In this document: positions 8,483 through 17,316 of the stretch, in pieces
Position numbering within the stretch: position 1 is the stretch's first letter
How the letters are laid out: the number at the start of each line of letters is the position of its first letter
Assembly (NCBI GenBank): GCA_963530515.1
Contig: CAUSEC010000003.1
Coordinates: 62,001-126,000 of the forward strand
Direction: 5' to 3'
Source of the DNA: CBFFRJ01 sp963530515
Lineage (GTDB): Bacteria; Pseudomonadota; Gammaproteobacteria; Enterobacterales; Enterobacteriaceae
Length of the DNA stretch: 64,000 bases
Program-made: the position numbers and the translations under genes
Notes under the pieces: generated by a model
Told to the model about the DNA's origin: nothing
What the model saw: the letters and a program-made list of their open reading frames with translations, nothing else
Databases searched by the model: none

Positions 8483-9073
8483 ATGCAGCTTAAACGCGTG
8501 GCAGAAGCCAAACTGCCAACCCCATGGGGCGATTTCCTGATGGTGGGTTTTGAAGAACTGGCAACCGGTCAGGATCACGTGGCGCTGGTTTATGGGGATA
8601 TTTCCGGGCAAACGCCGGTGCTGGCGCGCGTCCATTCTGAATGTCTGACGGGCGATGCGCTTTTCAGCCTGCGCTGTGACTGCGGATTCCAGCTCGAAGC
8701 CGCGCTGACCCACATTGCAGAAGAAGGTCGCGGCGTGCTGCTTTATCATCGTCAGGAAGGCCGTAACATTGGCCTGCTGAATAAAATTCGCGCCTACGCG
8801 CTGCAGGATCAGGGTTACGACACGGTCGAAGCCAACCATCAGCTCGGCTTTGCCGCCGACGAACGTGACTTCACCCTTTGTGCTGATATGTTCAAGCTGT
8901 TAGGGGTTGATGAAGTGCGGCTGTTAACCAATAACCCGAAAAAGGTGGAAATCCTCACTGAAGCGGGGATCAATATTGTGGAACGTGTGCCGCTGATTGT
9001 GGGCCGCAACCCGAAAAATGCCCATTATCTCGACACCAAAGCGGCGAAGATGGGCCATTTGTTGAGCGAGTAA
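8483..9073 (+). CDS. ribA: GTP cyclohydrolase II
   Basis: It opens GTP to 2,5-diamino-6-ribosylamino-pyrimidinone phosphate with release of formate and PPi, the first committed step of riboflavin synthesis. The 196-residue protein has the zinc ligands Cys54, Cys65 and Cys67 (HSECLTGDALFSLRCDC) and the HRQEGRNIGL motif. Length equals E. coli RibA. It is monocistronic and ends at a strong hairpin. I saw no FMN riboswitch upstream, as expected for enterobacterial ribA. Confidence 0.97.
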   Translation: MQLKRVAEAKLPTPWGDFLMVGFEELATGQDHVALVYGDISGQTPVLARVHSECLTGDALFSLRCDCGFQLEAALTHIAEEGRGVLLYHRQEGRNIGLLNKIRAYALQDQGYDTVEANHQLGFAADERDFTLCADMFKLLGVDEVRLLTNNPKKVEILTEAGINIVERVPLIVGRNPKNAHYLDTKAAKMGHLLSE

Positions 9074-9079
9074 AAGAAT

Positions 9080-9108
9080 ACTGGCCGCGAGAGAACCTCC
9101 CGCGGCCA
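9080..9108. terminator. Hairpin between convergent ribA and acnA
   Basis: CTGGCCGCG and CGCGGCCAG form a 9-bp perfect stem with an 11-base loop, just after the ribA stop and 8 bases before the acnA stop. The T tract is weak in both directions (TTCAG on plus, TATTC on minus). Confidence 0.65.
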
Positions 9109-9116
9109 GTTCAGTC

Positions 9117-11792
9117 TTAGTGCAACATATTACGAATCACGTAGTGCAGAATACCGTCGTTCTGGTAGTACGTTAGCTCCGTTGAGGTATCGATACGGCA
9201 GCGGCAGTTCAGGATTTCTTGCGTGCCATCCGTCCGCGTCAGGGTCACCGGAATGGTCGCACCTGGTTTTAGCTGGTTCAGTTTCGCAATATCCAGCTTC
9301 TCTTCCCCGCTTAACACTAACGTTTTACGCGTCGCCCCTTGCGGGAACTCCAGCGGCAAAATCCCCATGCCAATCAGGTTTGAGCGGTGAATACGTTCAA
9401 ATGATTCGGCAATCACGACTCGCACGCCCAGCAAACGTGGCCCTTTGGCCGCCCAGTCACGGCTGGAGCCCGAGCCATACTCTTTACCGGCGATAACGGC
9501 AAGCGGCGTCCCCTGCTGCTGGTAACGCATGGCGGCGTCGTAGATTGACACCACTTCATCACCGGGAAGCTGACGGGTCATCCCCCCTTCCACGCCGGGC
9601 ACCATTTCGTTACGAATACGAATGTTGGCGAAGGTCCCGCGCATCATCACCTCATGGTTACCACGACGCGAACCGTAGGAGTTAAAATCACGGCGCTCCA
9701 CACCATGGCTCTGCAGGTAGCGGCCCGCAGGACTGTCGGCTTTGATACTCCCGGCGGGAGAGATATGGTCCGTGGTCACCGAGTCCCCTAGCATCGCCAG
9801 AATGCGCGCCCCGTGAATATCCTCCACCGGTTTCGGTGTCGCCTCCATGTCATCGAAGAATGGCGAGAGACGGATATAAGTCGAGTCATCCTGCCAGCCA
9901 TAGGTATCGGAGCGGTCAACCTGGATGGATTTCCATTCTGGCGTGCCCTCAAAGACTTCGGCGTACTCTTTACGGAACATCTCGGTGGAAACCTTCTCAA
10001 CCGCGCGGGCAATATCCCGGCTTGAAGGCCAGATGTCTTTCAGATAAACCGGATCGCCTTTTCTGTCATGACCTAACGGATCAGTCGCCAGATTGATGTT
10101 CATGTTTCCCGCCAGCGCATAGGCCACGACTAACGGCGGTGAGGCCAGCCAGTTGGTTTTCACCAGCGGATGGATTCGACCTTCGAAGTTACGGTTGCCC
10201 GACAGCACTGCCCCCACGGTAAGGTCACCCTGTTTGATAGCCTGCTCGATAGGTTCAGGCAGCGGCCCTGAGTTACCGATACAGGTCGTACAGCCGTAGC
10301 CGACCAGGTTAAAACCCAGCTCATCGAGATAAGGCGTTAATTTTGCCTGTGCCAGATAATCCGACACCACTTTCGAGCCGGGCGCGAGCGATGCTTTGAC
10401 CCAGGGCTGACGTTTTAGCCCCGCGTTAACCGCATTTTTCGCCAGCAACCCCGCCGCCATCAATACGCTCGGGTTTGAGGTATTGGTACATGAGGTAATT
10501 GCGGAGATAACCACGGCACCATCAGGCAACTGATGTTTTTCGCCCTTCAGAACGTACTCTACGGGCTGCCTGTCCTTTTGCGCCGTGTTAAGTTCAAGCT
10601 CAGAACTGGCCGCAAAGGCTTTTGGCACATCGCCGAGTGCCACGCGATCCTGTGGGCGTTTTGGCCCTGCAAGGCTGGCTTCAACGTCGTCCATGTTGAG
10701 CGCCAGACTGCTGGTGAACACCGGTTCGTCGCCGGTATTACGCCACATCCCCTGCGCTTTCGCGTAGGCTTCCACCAGGACAACCTGCTCCTCGCTACGT
10801 CCACTCAGACGCATGTATTCAAGCGTGACGCCGTCAATGGGGAAAAATCCGCAGGTGGCGCCGTATTCCGGTGCCATGTTGGCAATGGTCGCCCGGTCAG
10901 CGAGCGGCAGTGAATCCAGCCCGTCGCCATAGAACTCAACGAATTTGCCGACCACGCCGTGTTTACGCAGCATCTGTGTTACGGTCAGCACGAGGTCGGT
11001 TGCGGTGATCCCTTCACGCAGTTTGCCCGTCAGCTTGAAGCCTACGACATCAGGGATGAGCATTGACACCGGCTGACCGAGCATGGCGGCTTCCGCTTCA
11101 ATCCCGCCGACGCCCCAGCCCAGCACGCCCAGACCATTGATCATGGTGGTGTGGGAATCGGTACCGACCAGCGTATCCGGATACGCAACCCACTCTTTAT
11201 CCTGCAGCTCACTCCACACGGCTTTACCCAGGTACTCGAGATTAACCTGATGGCAAATGCCGGTGCCCGGCGGCACGACGCTAAAACGGCTGAACGCCTG
11301 CTGGCCCCACTTCAGAAACAGGTAGCGTTCATGGTTGCGTTCCATTTCGAGACGCACGTTTTCTTCGAAGGCATTGTCGTCACCAAAGTGATCGACGGTT
11401 ACGGAGTGGTCGATAACCAAATCGACCGGAGAAAGAGGGTTTACTTTGGCGGTGTCCCCGCCAAGACGTTTAACGGCTTCCCGCATCGCAGCAAGATCAA
11501 CAACCGCGGGTACGCCGGTAAAATCCTGCATTAATACGCGAGCAGGACGATAAGCGATTTCCCGGTCTGCATGAGCAGTGTTGAGCCATCCGGCCAGGGC
11601 GCGAATATCTTCTTCGGTCACTGAGTCTTCATCCTGCCAGCGCAGGAGGTTTTCCAGTAACACTTTTAGCGACTTGGGTAGACGCGCAATATCCCCAAGT
11701 TCCTTTGCGGCCAGCGGCAAGCTGTAGTAGTGATACGTCTTATTCTCTGCCTGCAACGTGTCCTTACTGGCTTCGCGTAGGGTCAACGACAT
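9117..11792 (-). CDS. acnA: Aconitate hydratase A
   Basis: The 891-residue protein has E. coli AcnA length. It interconverts citrate and isocitrate using a [4Fe-4S] cluster. The cluster cysteines are in SCTNTSNP and GCTTCIGNSGPL, and the C-terminal swivel domain carries KEYGSGSSRDWAAKG. In E. coli AcnA is the stress and stationary-phase form and also acts as an apo-protein RNA binder. It is transcribed alone towards the ribA hairpin. The upstream gap of about 190 bp separates it from the small-gene cluster. Confidence 0.98.
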   Translation of the reverse strand: MSLTLREASKDTLQAENKTYHYYSLPLAAKELGDIARLPKSLKVLLENLLRWQDEDSVTEEDIRALAGWLNTAHADREIAYRPARVLMQDFTGVPAVVDLAAMREAVKRLGGDTAKVNPLSPVDLVIDHSVTVDHFGDDNAFEENVRLEMERNHERYLFLKWGQQAFSRFSVVPPGTGICHQVNLEYLGKAVWSELQDKEWVAYPDTLVGTDSHTTMINGLGVLGWGVGGIEAEAAMLGQPVSMLIPDVVGFKLTGKLREGITATDLVLTVTQMLRKHGVVGKFVEFYGDGLDSLPLADRATIANMAPEYGATCGFFPIDGVTLEYMRLSGRSEEQVVLVEAYAKAQGMWRNTGDEPVFTSSLALNMDDVEASLAGPKRPQDRVALGDVPKAFAASSELELNTAQKDRQPVEYVLKGEKHQLPDGAVVISAITSCTNTSNPSVLMAAGLLAKNAVNAGLKRQPWVKASLAPGSKVVSDYLAQAKLTPYLDELGFNLVGYGCTTCIGNSGPLPEPIEQAIKQGDLTVGAVLSGNRNFEGRIHPLVKTNWLASPPLVVAYALAGNMNINLATDPLGHDRKGDPVYLKDIWPSSRDIARAVEKVSTEMFRKEYAEVFEGTPEWKSIQVDRSDTYGWQDDSTYIRLSPFFDDMEATPKPVEDIHGARILAMLGDSVTTDHISPAGSIKADSPAGRYLQSHGVERRDFNSYGSRRGNHEVMMRGTFANIRIRNEMVPGVEGGMTRQLPGDEVVSIYDAAMRYQQQGTPLAVIAGKEYGSGSSRDWAAKGPRLLGVRVVIAESFERIHRSNLIGMGILPLEFPQGATRKTLVLSGEEKLDIAKLNQLKPGATIPVTLTRTDGTQEILNCRCRIDTSTELTYYQNDGILHYVIRNMLH

Positions 11793-11949
11793 ATGCTCCT
11801 CCTTAATTTCAGGGATTGCGAAACCCTGATTGTTATCAGGGTCTGTATTAAAGATAACACAAACATGTCGTAACGTTTTGATAACAACCCGAATCGCTAA
11901 AAGTGGCGAAACCGTTGTCAGAGGAGTGGCAGGAGAAAAAAGCAGAAAA

Positions 11950-11978
11950 TAAAAAACCCCGCAGGCGCGAGGTTTTTC
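11950..11978 (-). terminator. Terminator after ymiC
   Basis: Read on the minus strand, CCTCGC-GCCT-GCGGGG is followed by TTTTTTATTTT, a good intrinsic terminator starting a few bases past the ymiC stop. It separates the small-gene cluster from acnA. Confidence 0.75.
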
Positions 11979-11984
11979 AAATAA

Positions 11985-12083
11985 TTAACGTAACAGGATC
12001 CAGAGAAGTTGTCCCCAGAGCAACGCAGAGACAGAAAAAGCACTCATCCACGACCAGTATTTAACCGAACAACGCTTATTCAT
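11985..12083 (-). CDS. ymiC: Tiny membrane protein YmiC-like
   Basis: The frame encodes 32 residues (MNKRCSVKYWSWMSAFSVSA..., ending GQLLWILLR): a basic N-terminus and one hydrophobic Trp-rich helix, typical of single-pass small membrane proteins. Position, between yciX and acnA, fits E. coli ymiC. A terminator follows directly. Function is unknown. Confidence rests on position and amphipathic composition rather than on a recalled alignment. Confidence 0.6.
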   Translation of the reverse strand: MNKRCSVKYWSWMSAFSVSALLWGQLLWILLR

Positions 12084-12220
12084 CAATTCACACCAGAAAA
12101 TGTATTCATCAAATCTGCGTAATAACGCAGTTCATTATTTGCTGTGATGTATTTATTAAGCAGTACATAAGTACATGCAAGAATAACCGGGTAATTTCCC
12201 TTGGTTATTCTAATGATTAA

Positions 12221-12391
12221 TTATTTTTTAGATGCGTCGTCTTGCGCGAAGCTATCAATAAAGTCTTTCTGTTGTGGCGTCAGTTTCCATGACGCAGGAA
12301 CCGAGGTTTCAGTTTGCGGTTTTGTGTTTTGCGGCTTGTCATGTCGCTGACATACTTGTTTAACGGTTACTGACTGACCTGTTACCGCCAT
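12221..12391 (-). CDS. yciX: Small protein YciX-like
   Basis: The frame encodes 56 residues, polar, with a central Pro/Thr/Gln-rich stretch and a C-terminal part SWKLTPQQKDFIDSFAQDD that could fold as a short helix. It starts one base after the ymiA stop, so it is probably coupled to ymiA. Its place between ymiA and ymiC/acnA is that of E. coli yciX. Function is unknown. Confidence 0.6.
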   Translation of the reverse strand: MAVTGQSVTVKQVCQRHDKPQNTKPQTETSVPASWKLTPQQKDFIDSFAQDDASKK

Positions 12392-12392
12392 T

Positions 12393-12521
12393 TTAACCCC
12401 AGAATTTCCAGATAACGAAAGCCACCACGACCCAGAACAAGGCTGAGCCCAGAAACACCGCCAGCCAGGCTTTGCGCTTCAATGCTGGATCCCTTTGCGG
12501 CTGTTCACTTCCTGATGGCAT
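12393..12521 (-). CDS. ymiA: Small inner-membrane protein YmiA
   Basis: This 42-residue protein reads MPSGSEQPQRDPALKRKAW, then a single hydrophobic helix LAVFLGSALFWVVVAFVIW, then KFWG. It closely matches E. coli YmiA, which starts four codons earlier (MRLAMPSG); here that upstream ATG is ACG, so the ATG at 12521 with GAGG 7 bases before it is the likely start. A further in-frame ATG lies at 12554. Single-pass membrane protein of unknown function, first of a ymiA-yciX(-ymiC) cluster. Confidence 0.82.
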   Translation of the reverse strand: MPSGSEQPQRDPALKRKAWLAVFLGSALFWVVVAFVIWKFWG

Positions 12522-12796
12522 TGCTAACCTCGTACAATCGACATCACTTATCATTTCGGCACCAACAATAGGTACAATTAATCATGAGATGAGACAAATC
12601 CTAAAGAAACTTTAGCTGAAAAGCTAGTGAATTTACGCTCTGTTTCCAACGAATTATTTAATCTTTTGACCTGAAATAAATTATTGAAGTATGAAATTTG
12701 CGAAGTGACATTTTGCTTTCTATGTTTGTCGCGAAATTACGGCTGATTAGGCATTTTACGGAGGAGTCAATCGCGGGAAAGTATGAATTTGGATAA

Positions 12797-12814
12797 GAGA
12801 ATGATAATGATAAT
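12797..12814 (-). promoter_or_regulatory. Candidate Fur box overlapping a minus-strand promoter
   Basis: Three consecutive hexamers GAGAAT-GATAAT-GATAAT match the repeat unit of the Fur box (GATAATGATAATCATTATC), although the inverted third arm is poor. On the minus strand the element overlaps TTATCA, 16 bases, CATACT, a possible promoter reading towards ymiA. Confidence 0.4.
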
Positions 12815-12830
12815 TCTACTTAGGAAAGTT

Positions 12831-12863
12831 TAAAGGGCATCTGCTCACGGTTACAGATACCCT
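12831..12863 (-). terminator. Hairpin after cysB
   Basis: AAAGGGCATCTG and CAGATACCCTTT pair across a 10-base loop with a small mismatch, directly after the cysB stop on the minus strand. The 3' side on that strand continues TTTAAACTTT, a modest T tract. Confidence 0.55.
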
Positions 12864-12871
12864 TTTACCGA

Positions 12872-13846
12872 TTATTTCTCGGGAAGTTTGATGTCTTTAA
12901 ACATCGCTTCAATATCTTCATTCGAGCGCAATGCCACTGCGGCATCAACCACATCACGCGTCAGATGTGGCGCAAAGCGCTGAATGAAATCATACATGTA
13001 GCTGCGCAGGAACGTGCTGCGACGAAAACCAATCTTGGTGGTGCTGTGGCTGAAAACACCCTGCGCATCAAGTTTAACGAGATCGGGGTCGGAAACAGGG
13101 TCGACGGCCATGCTGGCGATCACGCCCACTCCAAGACCCAGACGCACGTAGGTTTTAATCACATCGGCATCTGTCGCCGTAAAGACAATTCGCGGGGAAA
13201 GTCCGGCACGATTGAATGCGGTATCCAGTTCAGAGCGCCCGGTAAAGCCAAAGGTATAGGTGACCAGCGGGTACTGGGCCAGCTCTTCAATGGACACCGA
13301 CTGTTTTGACGCCAGCGGATGATCCGGCGTCACCACAATCGAGCGATTCCAGTGGTAGCAAGGCAGCATGACCAGATCGTCATACAGATGCAGGGCTTCA
13401 GTGGCGATCGCAAAATCCGCATTCCCCTTAGAAACGGCCTCAGCAATTTGTGTAGGGGAGCCCTGATGCATATGCAAGGACACGCGCGGGTAACGTTCGA
13501 TAAATCCTTTAATCACATTAGGCAGTGCATAACGCGCCTGTGTGTGAGTCGTGGCAACATACAGCGAACCTTTATCCGGCCAGGTGTGCTCACCGGCAAC
13601 GGATTTAATGGCATCAACTTTGGACAAGACTTCGCGGGCAATACGAATGATCTCTTGCCCTGCGGGGGTGACCTGAGTCAGGTGTTTGCCACTGCGGGCG
13701 AAAATCTGGATCCCGAGTTCATCTTCCAGCATGCGAACCTGCTTACTGATGCCCGGTTGTGAAGTGTAGAGACCTTCGGCGGTAGAGGAGACGTTGAGGT
13801 TGTGGTTCACCACCTCAACAATATAACGGAGCTGCTGTAGTTTCAT
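12872..13846 (-). CDS. cysB: LysR-family regulator CysB
   Basis: The 324-residue protein is nearly identical to E. coli CysB. The N-terminal winged helix (about residues 1-60, MKLQQLRYIVEVVNHNLNVS) is followed by the periplasmic-binding-like effector domain that senses N-acetylserine, thiosulfate and sulfide. It activates the cysteine regulon and represses itself. The ATG at 13846 is the family start; the eight residues before it to 13870 are not. It lies between topA and the small-gene cluster and reads alone. Confidence 0.97.
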   Translation of the reverse strand: MKLQQLRYIVEVVNHNLNVSSTAEGLYTSQPGISKQVRMLEDELGIQIFARSGKHLTQVTPAGQEIIRIAREVLSKVDAIKSVAGEHTWPDKGSLYVATTHTQARYALPNVIKGFIERYPRVSLHMHQGSPTQIAEAVSKGNADFAIATEALHLYDDLVMLPCYHWNRSIVVTPDHPLASKQSVSIEELAQYPLVTYTFGFTGRSELDTAFNRAGLSPRIVFTATDADVIKTYVRLGLGVGVIASMAVDPVSDPDLVKLDAQGVFSHSTTKIGFRRSTFLRSYMYDFIQRFAPHLTRDVVDAAVALRSNEDIEAMFKDIKLPEK

Positions 13847-13979
13847 GAAAGACCATCCGAATTCGCGCAAACAGGCAATCGCTTAAGACGATTTCATAAT
13901 AAAAAGTGGGTTTACTATAACCACTATATCATTTATATCTTCCGTGTATAGATTTGAACAAAAAATAATAACCGCTGCA

Positions 13980-14012
13980 TAAAAAAAGGGCCGGATAACC
14001 GGCCCTTCTTAT
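13980..14012 (-). terminator. topA terminator
   Basis: Read on the minus strand, GGGCCGG-TTAT-CCGGCCC is followed by TTTTTTTAT. A perfect 7-bp G+C stem and a T run make this a strong intrinsic terminator about 20 bases past the topA stop. Confidence 0.9.
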
Positions 14013-14032
14013 AACCTGTTAATTTACAGGAA

Positions 14033-16630
14033 TTATTTTTTCGCTTCAGTCCATTTGCCATCAATGAAGAAGGCTGACCAGCCCGTTGCTTTACCGTCTT
14101 TTTCCGAGGCAACATATTGCTGTTTGGTCTTACGGCTAAAACGCACAATGGTTTTATTGCCTTCTGCATCCTGCTGCGGTGCGTCAGCCAGGTAGCGTAA
14201 TTTCTCCGGTAGACGATCTCGGAAGCGATACAACTCTTCGACCAGCGGCGCACGGGTTTCGCGCGATTTAGGGAAAGTATTCGCAGCAAGGAAGACACCC
14301 GCAGCACCGTCACGCAGAACGAAATACGCATCCGATTTTTCACACTGCAGTTCCGGTAATGGCACCGGATCTTCCTTCGGCGGCGCAACTTCACCATTGC
14401 GCAGGATCTTACGCGTGTTTTTACAGTCGTCGTTGGTGCACGCCATGTACTTACCGAAACGCCCCATTTTCAGGTGCATTTCAGAACCACATTTCTCACA
14501 CTCAACAATCGGACCGTCATAGCCCTTGATGCGGAACTCGCCTTCTTCGATTTCGTAGCCATCACAGGTCGGGTTGTTACCGCAGACGTGCAATTTACGC
14601 TTCGGATCGATGAGGTAGCTGTCCATCGCCGTCCCACACTTGCCACAACGGCGTTTTGCACGCAGGGCGTTGGTTTCAGCGTCGTCACCTTCCAGCACGT
14701 TCAGGACTTCGTTTTCCGGCACCAGGTTAATGGTGGTTTTGCAGCGCTCTTTCGGTGACAGTGCATAGCCGGAGCAACCGAGGAAAACGCCGGTACTGGC
14801 AGTACGAATACCCATTTTACGACCACAGGTCGGGCAGTCGATGCTGGTCAGCACCATCTGATTCGGGCGCATCCCGCCTTCTTCCGGATCTTTTTCCGCC
14901 TGCTCGAGCTGGCGCGAGAAATCTCCAAAGAAGCTATCCAGGACTTTTCTCCATTCCGCTTCGTGGTTAGCCACCTGGTCCAGGCGGTTTTCCATCTGAG
15001 CGGTGAAATCGTAGTTCATCAGCTCACGGAAGTTGTCTTCGAGACGATCGGTGACAATTTCGCCCATCTTTTCTGCGTAGAAACGACGGTTTTCAACACG
15101 AACATATCCCCTGTCCTGAATCGTCGAGATGATAGACGCGTAGGTCGACGGACGGCCGATACCACGTTTTTCCAGTTCTTTAACCAAAGACGCTTCGCTA
15201 AAACGCGCAGGCGGCTTGGTAAAGTGTTGGGCTGGCGTCAGTTCGATCAGCGACAGCACATCACCGGTGTTGACCGCCGGTAAAGTACGGTCTTCGTCGC
15301 CTTTGCGCAGTGCCGGCATAACTTTGGTCCAGCCGTCGAAACGCAGAATACGACCGCGCGCTTTCAGGCGGTAATCACCGGCACCCACGGTAATGGTGGT
15401 GGAGTCATACTGCGCCTGGGTCATCTGGCAGGCCACGAACTGGCGCCAAATCAGCTGGTACAGTTTCTGCGCGTCCGTTTCCATGTCCTTCAGAGAGTCG
15501 GCTTCAACGCCCACGTCTGATGGACGAATCGCTTCGTGCGCTTCCTGTGAATTTTCTTTGCTGGCGTACTGATTGGCGCTTTCCGGCAGATATTTCTTAC
15601 CGAATTTGTCGCCAATGTAGTCGCGGACCATGCTAACAGCGTCCTGACTCAGGTTGGTTGAGTCCGTACGCATATAGGTGATGTAACCCGCTTCGTACAG
15701 ACGCTGAGCCATCATCATGGTTTTCTTCACGCCGAAGCCAAGACGAGTACTGGCCGCCTGTTGCAGCGTGGACGTAATAAAGGGAGCACCTGGCTTACTG
15801 CTGGTCGGCTTGTCTTCGCGATCGACGACCGTGAAACGCGCTTTTTCCAGCAGGCTGACCGCCGCCATGGTCTGCTCGCGGTTAACCGGACGGAAAGGTT
15901 TATCCCCTTCGTGGGTCACCGCAAGCGGCAGTGAATCACCGCCCGGCGTGGCTGCGCTGGCATCCACTTCCCAGTATTCTTCCGGCACAAACGCTTTAAT
16001 CTCGCGCTCACGCTCAACCACCAGACGCACGGCCACGGACTGCACGCGCCCTGCCGACAGGCCGCGGGCAATTTTCTTCCACAGCAGAGGGGAAACCATG
16101 TACCCCACCACGCGGTCCATAAAGCGACGCGCCTGTTGAGCATTCACACGGTCAATGTTTAGCTCGCCCGGCTTCTCAAACGCCTGACGAATGGCGTTTT
16201 TGGTAATTTCGTTAAACACCACGCGGCTGTAGCGTGATTCATCGCCCCCGATCACTTCCCGCAGGTGCCATGCAATGGCCTCCCCTTCGCGGTCAAGGTC
16301 GGTTGCGAGATAGATATGGTCAGCTTTTTCAGCTAAAGATTTCAGCTCAGAGACCACTTTCTCTTTGCCCGGGAGCACTTCGTAGTGCGCGTCCCACTCG
16401 TTCCATGGATCAATACCCATGCGATTGACAAGCGCGCCGCGCTCATCTTTTTTGGGCTTTTTAGCCGGTTTGGCGGAGGCTGACTCCGCGCTCTTTTTAG
16501 GTGCTGAGCCACTGGTCGGCAAATCGCGGATATGACCTACGCTGGATTTCACCACGAAGTCATTACCCAGATACTTATTGATCGTTTTGGCTTTTGCCGG
16601 GGACTCAACGATGACGAGAGCTTTACCCAT
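14033..16630 (-). CDS. topA: DNA topoisomerase I
   Basis: It relaxes negatively supercoiled DNA. The 865-residue type IA enzyme shows an N-terminal TOPRIM domain with the acidic TDLDRE motif, the active-site tyrosine in YMRTDSTNLS, and C-terminal zinc ribbons (CPTCGRKMG...; CGKCGTAMD; CEKCGSEM). Length matches E. coli. The ATG at 16630 preceded by AAGGTGA is preferred over the GTG at 16636, which adds two residues. E. coli topA has several promoters including heat-shock and sigma-S ones, consistent with the long upstream gap. Confidence 0.98.
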   Translation of the reverse strand: MGKALVIVESPAKAKTINKYLGNDFVVKSSVGHIRDLPTSGSAPKKSAESASAKPAKKPKKDERGALVNRMGIDPWNEWDAHYEVLPGKEKVVSELKSLAEKADHIYLATDLDREGEAIAWHLREVIGGDESRYSRVVFNEITKNAIRQAFEKPGELNIDRVNAQQARRFMDRVVGYMVSPLLWKKIARGLSAGRVQSVAVRLVVEREREIKAFVPEEYWEVDASAATPGGDSLPLAVTHEGDKPFRPVNREQTMAAVSLLEKARFTVVDREDKPTSSKPGAPFITSTLQQAASTRLGFGVKKTMMMAQRLYEAGYITYMRTDSTNLSQDAVSMVRDYIGDKFGKKYLPESANQYASKENSQEAHEAIRPSDVGVEADSLKDMETDAQKLYQLIWRQFVACQMTQAQYDSTTITVGAGDYRLKARGRILRFDGWTKVMPALRKGDEDRTLPAVNTGDVLSLIELTPAQHFTKPPARFSEASLVKELEKRGIGRPSTYASIISTIQDRGYVRVENRRFYAEKMGEIVTDRLEDNFRELMNYDFTAQMENRLDQVANHEAEWRKVLDSFFGDFSRQLEQAEKDPEEGGMRPNQMVLTSIDCPTCGRKMGIRTASTGVFLGCSGYALSPKERCKTTINLVPENEVLNVLEGDDAETNALRAKRRCGKCGTAMDSYLIDPKRKLHVCGNNPTCDGYEIEEGEFRIKGYDGPIVECEKCGSEMHLKMGRFGKYMACTNDDCKNTRKILRNGEVAPPKEDPVPLPELQCEKSDAYFVLRDGAAGVFLAANTFPKSRETRAPLVEELYRFRDRLPEKLRYLADAPQQDAEGNKTIVRFSRKTKQQYVASEKDGKATGWSAFFIDGKWTEAKK

Positions 16631-17028
16631 ATTCACCTTTACCTAATAAAATTCTTCCAGGAATTCGTCGCACATTGCTTCACCTTCCACTGGCGACGAG
16701 CCAAATATAGAGTGGCGGCGACAATGGATATCAACCGTTTTTACAACCATAAGCAAAACATATCGCTATCAGGTGACTGAGTTGACAGGCTTTTTATCCT
16801 GCCTGCGGTACAACACAACGCTCTTGCGGTCGAATGTCAAGCAAATCTGTTGCCAGATTGACGAAAGCGTCACACTGTACCTGATAAAATTTGTTACGCA
16901 ACTTTATTAGCACGCATTTTCGAAACGCGCCAGCATCACAATAGACCCAAACCCTTTGCTCAGGCAGGGAAAATTTGCCCACACGCGGTGTGGGGCGTAA
17001 ACTTGTTAAATTTTTCAGGAGGAGCGAA
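16631..17028. promoter_or_regulatory. topA-yciN divergent intergenic region (398 bp)
   Basis: It holds the promoters of topA (minus) and yciN (plus). Only the strong AGGAGGAG ribosome-binding site of yciN (about 17017-17024) is certain. I saw no other gene. Confidence 0.45.
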
Positions 17029-17280
17029 ATGCAAGATTCAGCGCAACCTATTGACCGTTCATCTTTGCTGGAACTGGCCAATCAAATGATCCGCGATCAT
17101 GAAGACACCCTGTCGGGTATCGTCGCCACAGGTGTGACTCAGCGTAACGGTATTCTGGTGTTTAGCGGCGAGTATTATCTTGACGAGCAAGGGTTGCCAA
17201 CCGGGAAGAGTACAGCGGTCTTTAACATGTTCAAATACCTGGCCCATGAGCTGTCAGAAAAGTATACGCTGACCGATTAA
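17029..17280 (+). CDS. yciN: Small conserved protein YciN
   Basis: This 83-residue protein matches E. coli YciN in length and sequence (QPIDR...LLxxANxxIRxHEDTL, DEQGLP-KSTAVFNMFK-LAH-LSEKY). The ATG at 17029 is preceded by AGGAGGAG. It is cytoplasmic and mostly helical. Its function is unknown. It is followed by an intrinsic terminator shared with the convergent sohB. Confidence 0.92.
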   Translation: MQDSAQPIDRSSLLELANQMIRDHEDTLSGIVATGVTQRNGILVFSGEYYLDEQGLPTGKSTAVFNMFKYLAHELSEKYTLTD

Positions 17281-17286
17281 AGCAGA

Positions 17287-17313
17287 AAACGCGAGGCTCT
17301 CACCTCGCGTTTT
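17287..17313. terminator. Terminator between yciN and sohB
   Basis: AACGCGAGG and CCTCGCGTTTTTG pair around CTCTCA, with a T run on the plus strand and AAAACG on the other side. It ends yciN and may also serve sohB. Confidence 0.85.
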
Positions 17314-17316
17314 TGT

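Larger units (their letters stand above)
12522..12871. promoter_or_regulatory. cysB-ymiA intergenic region (350 bp)
   Basis: It holds the cysB terminator-like hairpin (about 12831-12863), a GATAAT direct-repeat element (12797-12814) and about 250 bp of A/T-rich DNA before ymiA. I found no longer reading frame with a ribosome-binding site. Confidence 0.5.
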
